Notes: a model not told the origin generated them from the letters alone. A stretch of DNA of 49,114 nt from Actinomycetes bacterium (GCA_023264975.1 JAHFUS010000029.1:1-49114); one strand, 5' to 3'. Shown: positions 32,966-42,500, counted from the stretch's first letter. Made by a program: numbers and translations.

Positions 32966-34321
32966 TTGAACACGCTCGGCCCCCGTCTCGTCATCGCGGG
33001 CGTGTCGTCGGGCGTCGGGAAGACCACCGTCGCCACCGGGCTGCTGGCCGCCCTCGCCGCCCGGGGCACGAGTGTGGCCGCCGCCAAGGTCGGCCCCGAC
33101 TTCATCGACCCCGGCTACCACGCCCTGGCGTGCGGGCGCCCCGGCCGCAATCTCGACCCGTGGCTGTGCGGGCCGGCCGCGGTCGGGCCGTTGGCCGCCC
33201 GCGCCGGTCGCGGAGCCGACCTGCTCGTCGTCGAGGGCGTGATGGGCCTTTACGACGGGGCGGCAGACGCCACGCCGTCGTCGACGGCGGACGTGGCCGC
33301 CGCCCTCGCCGCTCCCGTGGTGCTGGTCGTCGACGCGTCGGCCATGAGCGCCTCGGTGGCGGCCATGGTCCGGGGGTACCGGGACCACGACGAGCGCGTG
33401 CGGCTCGCCGGTGTCGTGCTCAACCGCGTCGGGTCCGCCGGCCATGAGCAGCTCCTCCGGGACGCCCTCGACGCTCTGGGCGTGGCGGTGCTCGGCTGCC
33501 TCCACCGCGACGACGCGCTCACTTGGCGCGACCGCCACCTCGGCCTCGTCCCCGTCGCCGAGGACACGTCGGCCGTGCGGTCCTCGCTGGGTCTGCTGGC
33601 CGCCCGCATCGCCACCGGCTGCGATCTCGACGCGTTGGTGGCCGTCGCAGGCACAGCACCGACGATGCCGGTCGACGACGTGGTCCTGCCCGACCCGATC
33701 GGTCGCTGCCGGATCGCGGTGGCCGGGGGCCCGGCGTTCACCTTCGCCTACCGGGACAACCTCGACGCCCTCGAGGCCGCCGGCGCCGAGCTAGTCCCCT
33801 TCGATCCCCTCGTCGACGCGGCGTTGCCGGACGGCACCGACGGCCTCCTCGCCGGCGGCGGATTCCCGGAGGTCTTCGGCGAGTCCCTCGCCGCCAATAC
33901 GCCACTGCTCGCCCGCACGCGGGCGCGCGTGTTGGCGGGGCTGCCGACCTGGGCCGAGTGCGGCGGGCTGCTGTGGTTGGCCGATCGACTCGACGGACGG
34001 CCCATGGTGGGCGCCGTCGCGACCGAGGGGACGCTCGGCGACCGCCTCGTGCTCGGCTACCGCCACGCGGCGCTGCGCTGCGACACGCCGGTCGGGCCGC
34101 AGGGCACGATCCTGCGCGGCCACGAGTTCCACTACTCCACGTGCGCGCCGGCCGGCACGGCCGTGCGCCTGGCCAGCCGGTTCGGCGAACGCGACGACGG
34201 CTTCGCCACCCCCCGCCTGTTTGCCACCTACCTGCACCACCACGCCGGGGGCGACCCGTCGCCGGAGGCGGCCTTCGTGCGGACCTGTGTCGAGGCGAAA
34301 GCTGCCGCCTGCAGCGGCTGA
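32966..34321 (+). CDS. cobB: Cobyrinate / hydrogenobyrinate a,c-diamide synthase CobB (CbiA)
   Basis: A 451-residue glutamine-dependent amidase of the a and c side chains of the corrin ring. The N-terminal P-loop is GVSSGVGKTT (about 12-21), followed by KVGPDFIDPGYH and VVEGVMGLYDG. The C-terminal amidotransferase domain has FPEVFGE, nucleophile Cys332 in TWAECGGLLWL, and the HEFHYS motif. The start is TTG at 32966, ten bases after the cbiX stop; no ATG or GTG fits the family N-terminus better. The gene ends convergent with the cobC-like gene. Confidence 0.92.
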   Translation: MNTLGPRLVIAGVSSGVGKTTVATGLLAALAARGTSVAAAKVGPDFIDPGYHALACGRPGRNLDPWLCGPAAVGPLAARAGRGADLLVVEGVMGLYDGAADATPSSTADVAAALAAPVVLVVDASAMSASVAAMVRGYRDHDERVRLAGVVLNRVGSAGHEQLLRDALDALGVAVLGCLHRDDALTWRDRHLGLVPVAEDTSAVRSSLGLLAARIATGCDLDALVAVAGTAPTMPVDDVVLPDPIGRCRIAVAGGPAFTFAYRDNLDALEAAGAELVPFDPLVDAALPDGTDGLLAGGGFPEVFGESLAANTPLLARTRARVLAGLPTWAECGGLLWLADRLDGRPMVGAVATEGTLGDRLVLGYRHAALRCDTPVGPQGTILRGHEFHYSTCAPAGTAVRLASRFGERDDGFATPRLFATYLHHHAGGDPSPEAAFVRTCVEAKAAACSG

Positions 34322-34324
34322 CCG

Positions 34325-34347
34325 CCGGCCGGACCAGGGACGGCCGG
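34325..34347. terminator. Hairpin between convergent cobB and cobC-like genes
   Basis: Within the 32-bp gap between the two convergent stops, CCGGCC (34325-34330) pairs with GGCCGG (34342-34347) across an 11-base loop. It is a weak candidate for a bidirectional terminator, without a U-run. Confidence 0.35.
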
Positions 34348-34353
34348 GCCCTG

Positions 34354-35241
34354 TCACCCCGAGAGGGCGCCAGTCAGTCGGTCGAGCCCGCGCTCGTCGG
34401 GCACGGCGATGCGGGCCCATCCCGCCAGCCCGAAAGAGGCGCAGTCGCGTACCACGATGCCATGTCGGGCCAGCTCCTCGCGCAGGGCCGGGGCGCGGAC
34501 CAGGACCCAGCAGGCGTCCGAAGGCGCCGGGTCCAGGCCGGCCGTCCGGAGGAGCGCCACGAGCCGGGTACGGAGTCCCGCTATGCCCTGCGACCACGCG
34601 GGGAGGTCGACCTTCTCCAAGAGCTCGGGCAGGGCGTCGGCCACCAGGCCGTTCACCGACCAGAGGGGCTGGCGAGCGCGCACGGGGCCGAGATCGGCGG
34701 GACCGGGGGCCAGCACGTACCCGGCCCGCAGGCCGGGGCAGGCGAGCAGCTTGGTCAGCGACCCGACCACCCATCGCCCCATGTCCGCATCCCCGCGGGT
34801 CCACGTGCCCGTCGCCAGCGGCCAGAACGCCTCGTCCCACACGTCGGCCTCGGCGTCGGACGGGGCCAGGAGGCCGCTCGGGTTGTTGGGGTTCGACCGC
34901 CACCGCGGCCCGCCCCGGCGGGGCAGGAGCGAGAAGTCGGGCTCGGAGACGTGGCCGCCCATCTCGGCCGCTAGGAGGGCGATGGCCTCACTGCCGCCGT
35001 TGGTGAGCAGGACGCGGTCCCGGTCGACCCCGAGCCGGGCCGCCAGGGCCCCGGTGGCGGCGGTGGGATCGGGGTAGCGACCGAGGGCGTCGAGGTGGCG
35101 GGCGGCGACGGCCGCGACGTCGGGGGCGAAGGGATTCATACTGGCCGACAGGTCGAGCACCTGCGACACCTCGAGGCCGAGGGCGGCGGCCACCCGGGCG
35201 CCGTCACCACCGTGCGGCCCGGGGGCGGGGACGGCCCTCAT
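34354..35241 (-). CDS. cobC: CobC/CobD-like PLP-dependent aminotransferase or threonine-phosphate decarboxylase
   Basis: A 295-residue fold-type I PLP enzyme. Visible are LDLSASMNPFAP, GRYPDPTAATGALAARLG, LLTNGGSEAIALLAA, a SNPNNPSG motif, the PLP lysine in GSLTKLLACPGLRAGYV, and WARIAVPDERGLDRL. In this setting it most likely decarboxylates L-threonine O-3-phosphate to (R)-1-amino-2-propanol phosphate, using the product of the PduX-like kinase encoded at 48043. It is shorter than typical family members (about 350). ATG at 35241 overlaps the cbiB stop (ATGA). It is the last gene of the leftward cobO operon. Confidence 0.85.
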   Translation of the reverse strand: MRAVPAPGPHGGDGARVAAALGLEVSQVLDLSASMNPFAPDVAAVAARHLDALGRYPDPTAATGALAARLGVDRDRVLLTNGGSEAIALLAAEMGGHVSEPDFSLLPRRGGPRWRSNPNNPSGLLAPSDAEADVWDEAFWPLATGTWTRGDADMGRWVVGSLTKLLACPGLRAGYVLAPGPADLGPVRARQPLWSVNGLVADALPELLEKVDLPAWSQGIAGLRTRLVALLRTAGLDPAPSDACWVLVRAPALREELARHGIVVRDCASFGLAGWARIAVPDERGLDRLTGALSG

Positions 35242-36122
35242 CGGCGCGCCAGGCCGACAGCGACCAGTCCGGCGGTCAGGGCGACGCCGACGTCGCCGGC
35301 CAGGCGGACGGCGCGGGCGATGTCGCCGACCACGACCGGGCCGCCCGCGCCGAGCGGGGGCCGGTGCTCGACGCGTCCGCCGTAGCGGCTGACGCCGCCG
35401 AGGCGTACGCCGAGGGCGGCGGCGAAGGCCGCCTCGGCCACGCCGGCATTGGGCGACGGGTGGGCCGACGCGTCATGGAGCACCGCCCGGACGACGGCAC
35501 CGGCCCGGCCCGGCCGCACCGCGGCCACAAGTGCGGCCGTCGCCCGCGCCGGGAGCCACGCCATTGCGTCGTCGATGCGCGCCGACGCCCAGCCGTAACG
35601 CAGGTAGCGCTCCGAGCGGTGCCCGACCATGGCGTCCATCGTGTTCGCCGCCCGGTGGGCGAGCACGCCTGGGGCGCCGGCCACCGAGGCCCAAAGCGCC
35701 GGCGCCACCACGGCGTCGACGGTGTTCTCGGCCACCGACTCCACGACGGCGCGCGCGATCTCGGCCTCGTCGAGGTCGGTCGGGTCGCGGCCGACGAGGG
35801 TGGGCAGGGCGGCCCGGGCCGCGCCCAGGTCGCCGGCGTCGAGGGCGGCGCCCACCTCGGTGGCCGCCTGGCCGAGTTGACGCCCGGCGACGGCGACATA
35901 GGTGGCCAGGGCCGTCGATCGGACCAGGCGACCGGCGGCCGCCCCGATGGCGAGCCCGATACCGGCGTGGAGGATGCCACGGGCCCGGCTGTCGGCCCAC
36001 AGGCTCGCCTCGATCTGTTGCATCACCGAGCCGAAGGCGGCGACGGGATGCGGTTCGACCGGCGGTTCGCCGAAGACGCGGTCGGCCACCAGACCGGCGG
36101 CAGCGCCGAGGGGACGGCTCAC
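35238..36122 (-). CDS. cbiB: Adenosylcobinamide-phosphate synthase CbiB (CobD)
   Basis: A 294-residue membrane enzyme that attaches the aminopropanol (phosphate) arm to adenosylcobyric acid. Family signatures are VADRVFGEPPVEPHPVAAFG, DEAEIARAVVESVAENTVDA, HRAANTMDAMVGHRSERY, SARIDDAMAWLPAR and HPSPNAGVAEAAFAAALG. GTG at 36122 overlaps the cobS stop; an adjacent GTG at 36125 is equally possible. It is embedded in the order cobO-cobU-cobS-cbiB-cobC. Confidence 0.92.
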   Translation of the reverse strand: MSRPLGAAAGLVADRVFGEPPVEPHPVAAFGSVMQQIEASLWADSRARGILHAGIGLAIGAAAGRLVRSTALATYVAVAGRQLGQAATEVGAALDAGDLGAARAALPTLVGRDPTDLDEAEIARAVVESVAENTVDAVVAPALWASVAGAPGVLAHRAANTMDAMVGHRSERYLRYGWASARIDDAMAWLPARATAALVAAVRPGRAGAVVRAVLHDASAHPSPNAGVAEAAFAAALGVRLGGVSRYGGRVEHRPPLGAGGPVVVGDIARAVRLAGDVGVALTAGLVAVGLARR

Positions 36123-36820
36123 CACCTGGCGGCCGCCACCACGAGGCCGACCGTCTCGACGACGACCCCGCACGCGCCGAGCACGTCCCCGGTATGGCCG
36201 CCGATGCGCCGATGGGACAGGGCGACCACGCCGGCGCCGGCGAGCACACCCGCCAGCGGCGCGGGGCCGCCGGGCCCGCCGGCGAGTAGCGCAGTGGCAA
36301 CGGCCAGGGCCACGACGCTCGATGCGACCACGGCCGTCCGGGGCGCTCCGCGCAGGGTGTCGGCCAGCCCGCCCGGACGAGCAGCGTCGCCCAGCACCAG
36401 GGCAACGGCCATCGTGGCCCTGCTTGCGGTCCACAGGGCGACGACGAGGGCGACGCGGGGCGTCATGGCGGCGAGAGCGGCCCAGCGGGCCAGCAGGGTG
36501 ACGAAGACGACGGCCACGCCGAAGGCGCCGACGGCCGGGTCGGCCATCACCGCCAGCCGCCGCTGCCGGTCCATGGGGGGAAGCAGACCGTCGGCCGCGT
36601 CGGCCAGGCCGTCGACGTGCAGCATGCCGGTGACGGCGAGGTCGGCCATGAGGGCGACGGCGGCCGCTGGACCGGCCGGCAGGACCGTGTCGGCGCCCCA
36701 CCACACGCCCCCGACGGCGAGCCCGGCCACGGCGCCGGCCCACGGGAGCCACACCACGGCCCGGGGCGTGAACGGCCGGGCCCCGCCGAACACGGTCAGG
36801 AAGGCGAGGGCTTCGAGCAC
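36119..36820 (-). CDS. cobS: Adenosylcobinamide-GDP ribazoletransferase CobS
   Basis: A 233-residue polytopic membrane enzyme that joins adenosylcobinamide-GDP with alpha-ribazole (phosphate), the last assembly step. The hallmark LHVDGLADAADGL (about residues 66-78) with its metal-binding acidic residues is intact, as is RQRRLAVMADPAVGAFGV after it. GTG at 36820 lies four bases after the cobU stop. It overlaps cbiB by four bases. The Cob(V)/CobS naming varies with organism; this is the transferase, not the chelatase subunit. Confidence 0.92.
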   Translation of the reverse strand: MLEALAFLTVFGGARPFTPRAVVWLPWAGAVAGLAVGGVWWGADTVLPAGPAAAVALMADLAVTGMLHVDGLADAADGLLPPMDRQRRLAVMADPAVGAFGVAVVFVTLLARWAALAAMTPRVALVVALWTASRATMAVALVLGDAARPGGLADTLRGAPRTAVVASSVVALAVATALLAGGPGGPAPLAGVLAGAGVVALSHRRIGGHTGDVLGACGVVVETVGLVVAAARW

Positions 36821-36824
36821 CGGG

Positions 36825-37307
36825 TCAGAGCCGCAGGGACCGGCCGGCGACGACCAGCAGGACCTCGTCGGCGACCTCGGCGATGGCGCGGTTGAGCGTC
36901 CCCAAGGCGTCGCGGAAGCAGCGGCCGACCGCCGTCTCGGGGTGCACGCCCATGCCGACCTCCTCGGACACCACGATGGCGTGGGCCCGGTGGGCGGCCA
37001 GGGCGGCGACGAGGGCGGCGGCGTCGACGGCGAAGTCGTTGTGGCGGGCCAGCCAGGTGCCGAGGGAGTCGATGAGCACGACGTCCGTCGGGGTCGTCCG
37101 GAGGGCCCCGGCCAGGTCGAGGGTCTCCACTGTCGACCATCCCGCAGGCCGGCGCCGGCGGTGGGCGGCGATGCGGTCGGCCATGTCCTCGTCGGTGGCG
37201 ACGCCGGTGGCGACGTAGACGGCCCGGGGCCCGGCCAGCTGCTCGGCCAGCTCCGACTTGCCCGATCGGGCCCCGCCCAGCACCAGGGTGATCAAGGCCG
37301 GCCCCAC
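36825..37307 (-). CDS. cobU: Adenosylcobinamide kinase / adenosylcobinamide-phosphate guanylyltransferase CobU (CobP)
   Basis: A 160-residue bifunctional enzyme that phosphorylates adenosylcobinamide and then adds GMP. P-loop GGARSGKS is at 11-18, the guanylylated His is probably His49 in AAHRRRRPAGW, and LIDSLGTWLARH and VSEEVGMGVHPE are typical. It is slightly shorter than the usual 175-180 residues. GTG at 37307 begins eight bases after the cobO stop. Confidence 0.92.
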   Translation of the reverse strand: MGPALITLVLGGARSGKSELAEQLAGPRAVYVATGVATDEDMADRIAAHRRRRPAGWSTVETLDLAGALRTTPTDVVLIDSLGTWLARHNDFAVDAAALVAALAAHRAHAIVVSEEVGMGVHPETAVGRCFRDALGTLNRAIAEVADEVLLVVAGRSLRL

Positions 37308-37314
37308 CAGCGGG

Positions 37315-37839
37315 TCAGAACTCGATGCCCTTCTTGGCCTTGATGCCCCGGTCGTAGGCGTGCTTGACCTTGCGCATCTCGGTGACCGTGTCGGCCATCT
37401 CCACCAGCTCGTCGGCCGCGTCGCGGCCGGTCAGGACGACGTTGGTGTGGGGGGCGCGGGCCCGCAGGCCGGCGACGATGTCGTCGACGGCCACCCAGCC
37501 GTACTTCACCGAGTAGGTGATCTCGTCGAGGATCAGCAGGTCGTAGTCGCCGGAGGCCAGCTTCTCCCTGGCGACGTCCCAGGCGTGGCGTGCCTTCGAC
37601 GCCGTCTCGTCGAGGTCGTCCGACTCCCACGTCCAGCCGTCGCCCAGGGCGTGCCACTCGATGCCGACCTGGTCGGCGAACTTCTGCTCGCCCGTCTTCC
37701 ACTTGCCGCTCTTGAGGAACTGCACCACGCCGACGCGCCACCCGCGCGCCCACCCGCGGACCATGACGCCGAAGGCGGCCGACGACTTGCCCTTGCCATG
37801 GCCGGTGTTGAGCAGGATGAGCGAGTCCGGGCGCGTCAT
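37315..37839 (-). CDS. cobO: Corrinoid adenosyltransferase CobO (BtuR/CobA type)
   Basis: A 174-residue ATP:co(I)rrinoid adenosyltransferase that attaches the upper adenosyl ligand. The P-loop TGHGKGKSS is at 12-20; LILLNTG, QFLKSGKWKTGE, LGDGWTWES, LLILDEITYSVKYGW and VVLTGRDA are family signatures. It needs cobalt reduced to Co(I). ATG at 37839 lies seven bases after a TACGAT hexamer on its own strand, so the transcript may be leaderless. It heads the leftward operon cobO-cobU-cobS-cbiB-cobC and is divergent from the riboswitch-controlled cobQ. Confidence 0.93.
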   Translation of the reverse strand: MTRPDSLILLNTGHGKGKSSAAFGVMVRGWARGWRVGVVQFLKSGKWKTGEQKFADQVGIEWHALGDGWTWESDDLDETASKARHAWDVAREKLASGDYDLLILDEITYSVKYGWVAVDDIVAGLRARAPHTNVVLTGRDAADELVEMADTVTEMRKVKHAYDRGIKAKKGIEF

Positions 37840-37869
37840 TGTCCTGATCGTACGGTGGCCGCTACGATC
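37839..37869. promoter_or_regulatory. Divergent promoter pair with inverted repeat GATCGTA / TACGATC
   Basis: Rightward: TTGTCC (37839-37844), an 18-base spacer and TACGAT (37863-37868), giving a start just before the riboswitch. Leftward: TACGAT on the minus strand (37852-37847), followed by seven bases and the cobO ATG. The two -10 elements form a perfect inverted repeat with 7-bp arms (37846-37852, 37863-37869) and a 10-bp centre, which could also bind a regulator. Confidence 0.5.
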
Positions 37870-37871
37870 CG

Positions 37872-37991
37872 TGCCGCCAGTGGCGAACCCGGTGAGAATC
37901 CGGGGCTGTCCCGCAACGGTGTCCCGCAGGCCTCTCCGGCTGCGCAAGCCCGACCGTCGGTGGCGATCCGACGAAAGGACGCGAGGACGTC
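37872..37991 (+). promoter_or_regulatory. Cobalamin riboswitch upstream of cobQ
   Basis: The core CCCGGTGAGAATCCGGGG, followed by CTGTCCCGCAACGGTG (37887-37921), is the conserved adenosylcobalamin riboswitch signature. After a stem it is followed by GCAAGCCCGACC (about 37943-37954), a B12-box variant common in actinobacteria. The element ends against GAGGAC (37983-37988), which is the Shine-Dalgarno of the short leader ORF, so translational control is likely. Ligand-bound RNA should repress cobQ-cobN-chlID. Exact boundaries are approximate. Confidence 0.88.
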
Positions 37992-38021
37992 GTGAGCACA
38001 ACCCGATGCGGGCGACCATGA
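37992..38021 (+). CDS. Nine-codon leader ORF coupling the riboswitch to cobQ
   Basis: GTG at 37992 has GAGG five bases upstream, a better site than any cobQ start candidate has. The frame encodes VSTTRCGRP (initiator Met in vivo) and ends in TGA at 38019-38021, overlapping the cobQ ATG at 38018 as ATGA. That arrangement would make cobQ translation depend on translation of the leader. The single Cys and the Arg residues could give it attenuator-like sensitivity, but that is conjecture. Confidence 0.45.
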   Translation: MSTTRCGRP

Positions 38022-39508
38022 GGGGCGGCCTCATGGTCTGCGGCACCGCCAGCGACGCCGGCAAGACGACGGTCGCCGCCGGCCTGTGCCGCCTCCTGGC
38101 CCGGAGGGGCGTGCGGGTGGCGCCGTTCAAGGCCCAGAACATGTCGCTCAACTCCTGCGTGACCCCGTCGGGCCACGAGATCGGCCGGGCCCAGGGATGG
38201 CAGGCGATGGCGGCGGGCGCGGCACCGGAGGTTGCCATGAACCCCGTGCTCCTCAAGCCGAGCGACGACCGCCGCAGCCAGGTCGTGGTATTGGGCCGGC
38301 CATGGGCCACCCTCGACGCCCGCGAGTACCACGACCGCAAACCCGAGCTCCTCCAGATCGTGCTCGACGCCCTCGCCGACCTGCGCAAGCGCTTCGACGT
38401 CGTGGTCATCGAGGGCGCCGGGAGCCCGGCCGAGATCAACCTCCTCGAGCGCGACATCGTCAACCTCCGCATCGCGGTGGAGGCGAAGGTGCCGGCGATC
38501 CTGGTGGGCGACATCGACCGCGGCGGCGTGTTCGCGTCGCTGTTCGGCACGGTCGCCCTCCTGCCCGACCAGCACCGCGAGCGGGTGCGCGGCTTCGTCA
38601 TCAACAAGTTCCGGGGTGATCCCGCCCTGCTCGACAGCGGGCTGGCCGAGCTCGAAGCCCGCACAGGTGTCCCGACCCTCGGCGTCGTGCCCTGGCTGTC
38701 GGGCCTGACGATCGACGCCGAGGACTCCCTCGCCCTGGCACGCCCCTTCACCGTCGCCGGCCCAGCCGTCGTCGATCCCCTCGACGTCGCGGTCATCCGC
38801 TTCCCCAGCGTCTCCAACGTCACCGATGTCGACGCGCTGGCCCTCGAACCTGGGGTCGCCGTGCGTCTCGTGGAGTCGCCGCGGGCCCTCGGGGACCCGG
38901 ACCTGGTCATCCTCCCCGGGACCAAGGCGACGGTCGCCGACCTCACCTGGCTGCGCTCGACCGGGTTCGACCGCGCCATCGCCGCCTGTCGGGCGCTGGT
39001 GCTCGGCGTGTGCGGAGGCCAGCAGATGATGGGCACCACGATCCACGACCCGGGTGGGATCGAGTCGGGCGCCGGGCAGGTCGAGGGCCTCGGGTGGCTC
39101 GACGTGGCGACCACGTTCGGCCCCGACAAAGTCGTGCGCCGGCGCCGCGGTACGGCCATGGGCGAGGCCGTCGCCGGCTACGCCATCCACCACGGCGTCG
39201 TCGAGCGGGCCGCCACCACGGCCGGTTGGGTGCACCTCGACGACGAGACCGGCGCCGGCGACGACGGCGCCGTCGAGCCCGCCGGCGCCCGCTTCCTCGG
39301 CACCTCGCTGCACGGGCTGTTCGAGGGTGACGCCTTCCGGGCAACCTTCCTCACCGAGGTGGGCCGGCGGGCCGGCAAGACGTTCGTCCCGGCCGGCGTC
39401 TCGTTCGCCGGAGCGCGCCAGGGCCAGCTCGACGCCGTGGCCGACCTGCTCGAGGCCAACCTCGACCTCGGCGCCATCGACGCCCTCATCGCCGAAGGGG
39501 CGCCGTGA
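38018..39508 (+). CDS. cobQ: Cobyric acid synthase CobQ (CbiP)
   Basis: A 496-residue glutamine-dependent amidase that amidates side chains b, d, e and g of adenosylcobyrinate diamide. P-loop CGTASDAGKTT (about 8-18), FKAQNMSLNS, GRAQGWQAMAAG, VIEGAGSPAEINL, LVGDIDRGGVFASL and the amidotransferase Cys332 in LGVCGGQQMMG are all present, as is the GTSLHGLFE motif with His. ATG at 38018 is preferred because it aligns with family N-termini and overlaps the leader-ORF stop; ATG at 38006 is in frame and possible. It ends 16 bases before cobN. Confidence 0.93.
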   Translation: MRGGLMVCGTASDAGKTTVAAGLCRLLARRGVRVAPFKAQNMSLNSCVTPSGHEIGRAQGWQAMAAGAAPEVAMNPVLLKPSDDRRSQVVVLGRPWATLDAREYHDRKPELLQIVLDALADLRKRFDVVVIEGAGSPAEINLLERDIVNLRIAVEAKVPAILVGDIDRGGVFASLFGTVALLPDQHRERVRGFVINKFRGDPALLDSGLAELEARTGVPTLGVVPWLSGLTIDAEDSLALARPFTVAGPAVVDPLDVAVIRFPSVSNVTDVDALALEPGVAVRLVESPRALGDPDLVILPGTKATVADLTWLRSTGFDRAIAACRALVLGVCGGQQMMGTTIHDPGGIESGAGQVEGLGWLDVATTFGPDKVVRRRRGTAMGEAVAGYAIHHGVVERAATTAGWVHLDDETGAGDDGAVEPAGARFLGTSLHGLFEGDAFRATFLTEVGRRAGKTFVPAGVSFAGARQGQLDAVADLLEANLDLGAIDALIAEGAP

Positions 39509-39524
39509 CGGGCCCGGGAGGGAC

Positions 39525-42500
39525 ATGACCATCCTGTTCCTGTCCCACGCCGACACCGACCTCCTCACCGTGCGCTCGGTCGTCGAAGGCCTCCCCCACG
39601 GCTTCCCCGGGGTCCGGGCCGCCAATCCCTCGGCCCTCGCCGGCCCGCCCCCCCTCGACGGGATCGAGGTGGTGCTGGTCCGCCTGCTCGGTGGGAGCCG
39701 GGCCTGGGACGGCTTCGATGCGACCCGGGCCGCGTGCATCGCCGGTGGCATCCCCCTGCTGGCCTTCGCCGGCGAGACGGTGCCCGACGGCGAGCTCACC
39801 CGGCTCTCGACGGTCCCGAGCGCGACGACGGCCACCGCCTTCCGGTACCTGGCGGCGGGCGGGGTCGAAAACATGGCCCAGTTGCTGCGTTTCGTCGCCG
39901 ACACCGTCCTGTTCCACGGCTGGGGCTTCGAAGCGCCGGTCGAGGTGCCGGCCACCGGCCGCTGGGGGCAGTGGCGAACGAGGGAGGGCCGGCCGGCGAT
40001 CGGGGTCGTGTTCTACCGGGCCCACGTGCTGGCGGGGAACACGCTCTTCGTCGACCAGTTGTGCGCCGCCATCGAGGCGCACGGTGGCGACCCCCTGGCC
40101 GTCTACTGCTACTCGTTGCGGCCCGACGCCGAGGGCCGGGTGGAGGCGCTGGAGCTGCTCGCCGAGGCGGGCGTCGACGCCGTGGTCACCACCGTCCTGG
40201 CCATGGGCGCGGCCGCCGGCGAGGAGTGGTCGGTCCCCCAGCTGGCCGCCCTCGACGTGGTGGTGATCCAGGCCGTCGCCGCCACCTCGTCGTCGAGCCA
40301 GTGGGAGGACTCGGCGGCCGGCCTGGCGCCGGTGGACGTGGCGTCGGCGGTGGCGATCCCCGAGTTCGACGGGAGGGTCATCGCACCAGCCTTCTCGTTC
40401 AAGGAGATCGTCGACGACGGCGACGATCTCGGCTCCCCGGTGACCGCGTACCGCACGGTGGCCGACCGGGTCGAGCGGGTGGCCGGGATCGCGGTACGCC
40501 TGGCCCGCCTGCGCCACACACCCGCTCCAGAGCGCCGGGTGGCGCTGGTGCTCTCGGCCTACCCGACCAAGCGGAGCCGCCTCGGCAACGCCGTCGCCCT
40601 CGACACGCCGGCCAGCGTGATCCGCCTCCTGCACGCCCTGCGCGACGAGGGGGTGCAGGTGGACCGCATCCCGACCGACGGGGACACGCTGATGGCCGAG
40701 CTGGCGGACTGCTTCACCTACGACCGCGACTCGTTGGGCGCCTCCCAGCTCGCCGCCGCCGCCGGCCGCTTCAGCGCCGGGGACTACCGGAGCTGGTTCG
40801 CCACCCTGCCCGCTCCGGCACAGGAGAAGGTGGAATCGCACTGGGGCGAGGCCCCGGGCGAGGTCTACCGCGACGGCGACGACCTGGTGTTCCCCGGCAT
40901 CGACCTGGGCGGCGTCCTGATCGCCGTGCAGCCACCGCGCGGCTTCGGTGAGAACCCGGTCGCCGTCTACCACTCCCCGGACCTCCCGCCCACCCACCAC
41001 TACCTGGGCTTCTACCGCTGGCTCGACACGGTTTGGGGAGCCGACGCCGTCGTGCACGTCGGCAAGCACGGCACCCTTGAATGGCTGCCGGGCAAGGGCG
41101 TCGCCCTGTCGGGAGGCTGCTTCCCCGACGCCGCCCTGGGCGACCTGCCGCTGTTCTACCCGTTCGTGGTGAACGACCCGGGCGAGGGCACCCAGGCCAA
41201 GCGACGAGCCCACGCGGTGGTGATCGACCACCTGCTTCCCCCGATGACGCGTGCCGAGACCTACGGGGAGCTGGCCCGGCTGGAGCAGCTGCTCGACGAG
41301 CACGCCCGCATCCAGTCGCTCGACCCCACCAAGCTGCCGGCCGTGCGCGCACAGGTATGGGACCTGCTCGTGGAGGCCGAGATCGCCCGGGACCTCGGCC
41401 TCGCCGCCCGGCCCGACGACGACGCCTTCGACGACGTGGTCCTCCACGTCGACGGCTACCTGTGCGAGCTGAAGGACGCCCAGATCCGTGGCGGGCTCCA
41501 CGTGTTCGGCGACGCCCCGGCGGGCGACGCCGAGGTCGACCTGGTGCTGGCCATCACCCGCCTGCCCCAGGCCGGGGTTCCCGCCCTGCGGGCCTCCCTG
41601 CCCGCCGACGCCGGCCGCCACGAGGTCGATGCCCTGGAGGAAGCCAATCGGGTCACGCTGGCGGCGCTGCAGGACGGCGGCTGGCGCTACGACGGCGACG
41701 ACCCGACACTGCGCTGGGTGTGCGGGCGGCTGGTGCCCGCCCTGCGGGCCACGCCGGACGAGGTCGCCAACCTGCTCCACGGCCTGGCTGGCGGCTACGT
41801 GCCAGCGGGGCCGAGCGGGGCGCCCACCAGGGGCATGGCCCACGTCCTGCCCACCGGTCGCAACTTCTGGTCGATCGACCCCAAGGCGGTCCCGTCGCCG
41901 TTGGCGTGGGAGGTGGGCCGCAAGCTCGCCGACCGGCTCCTGGAGCGCCACCTGGCCGAGGACGGCACCTACCCGTCGACCGTCGGCCTCGTCGTGTGGG
42001 GCACGGCGACCATGCGCACCGCGGGGGACGATGTGGCCGAGGCCCTCGCACTCGTCGGGGTCCGCCCGGTGTGGGAGCCCCTGTCGGGCCGGGTCACCGG
42101 CATCGAACGCATCGGCGACGACGAGCTCGGCCGGCCCCGGATCGACGTGACGCTTCGCATCTCGGGGTTCTTCCGCGACGCCTTCCCCCACGTGGTCGAC
42201 CTCCTCGACGACGCCATCGCCCTCGCCGGCTTCAGCCACGACGGCGACCCGCGGATCTTCGGCCCCAAGCCCGGCGGCTACGGGTCGGGCATCCTCGCCC
42301 TCCTCGAATCGCGCGACTGGCGCGACGACGACGACCTGGCCGCCGTGTACGAGGCGTGGAGCGGCTTCGCCTACGGACGGGGCAGGGCCGGCGAGGCGGC
42401 CGCCCCGGCGATGCGGCGGCGCTTCGCCGCCATCGACGTCGCCGTCAAGAACCAGGACAACCGCGAGCACGACATCTTCGACTCCGACGACTACCTTCAG

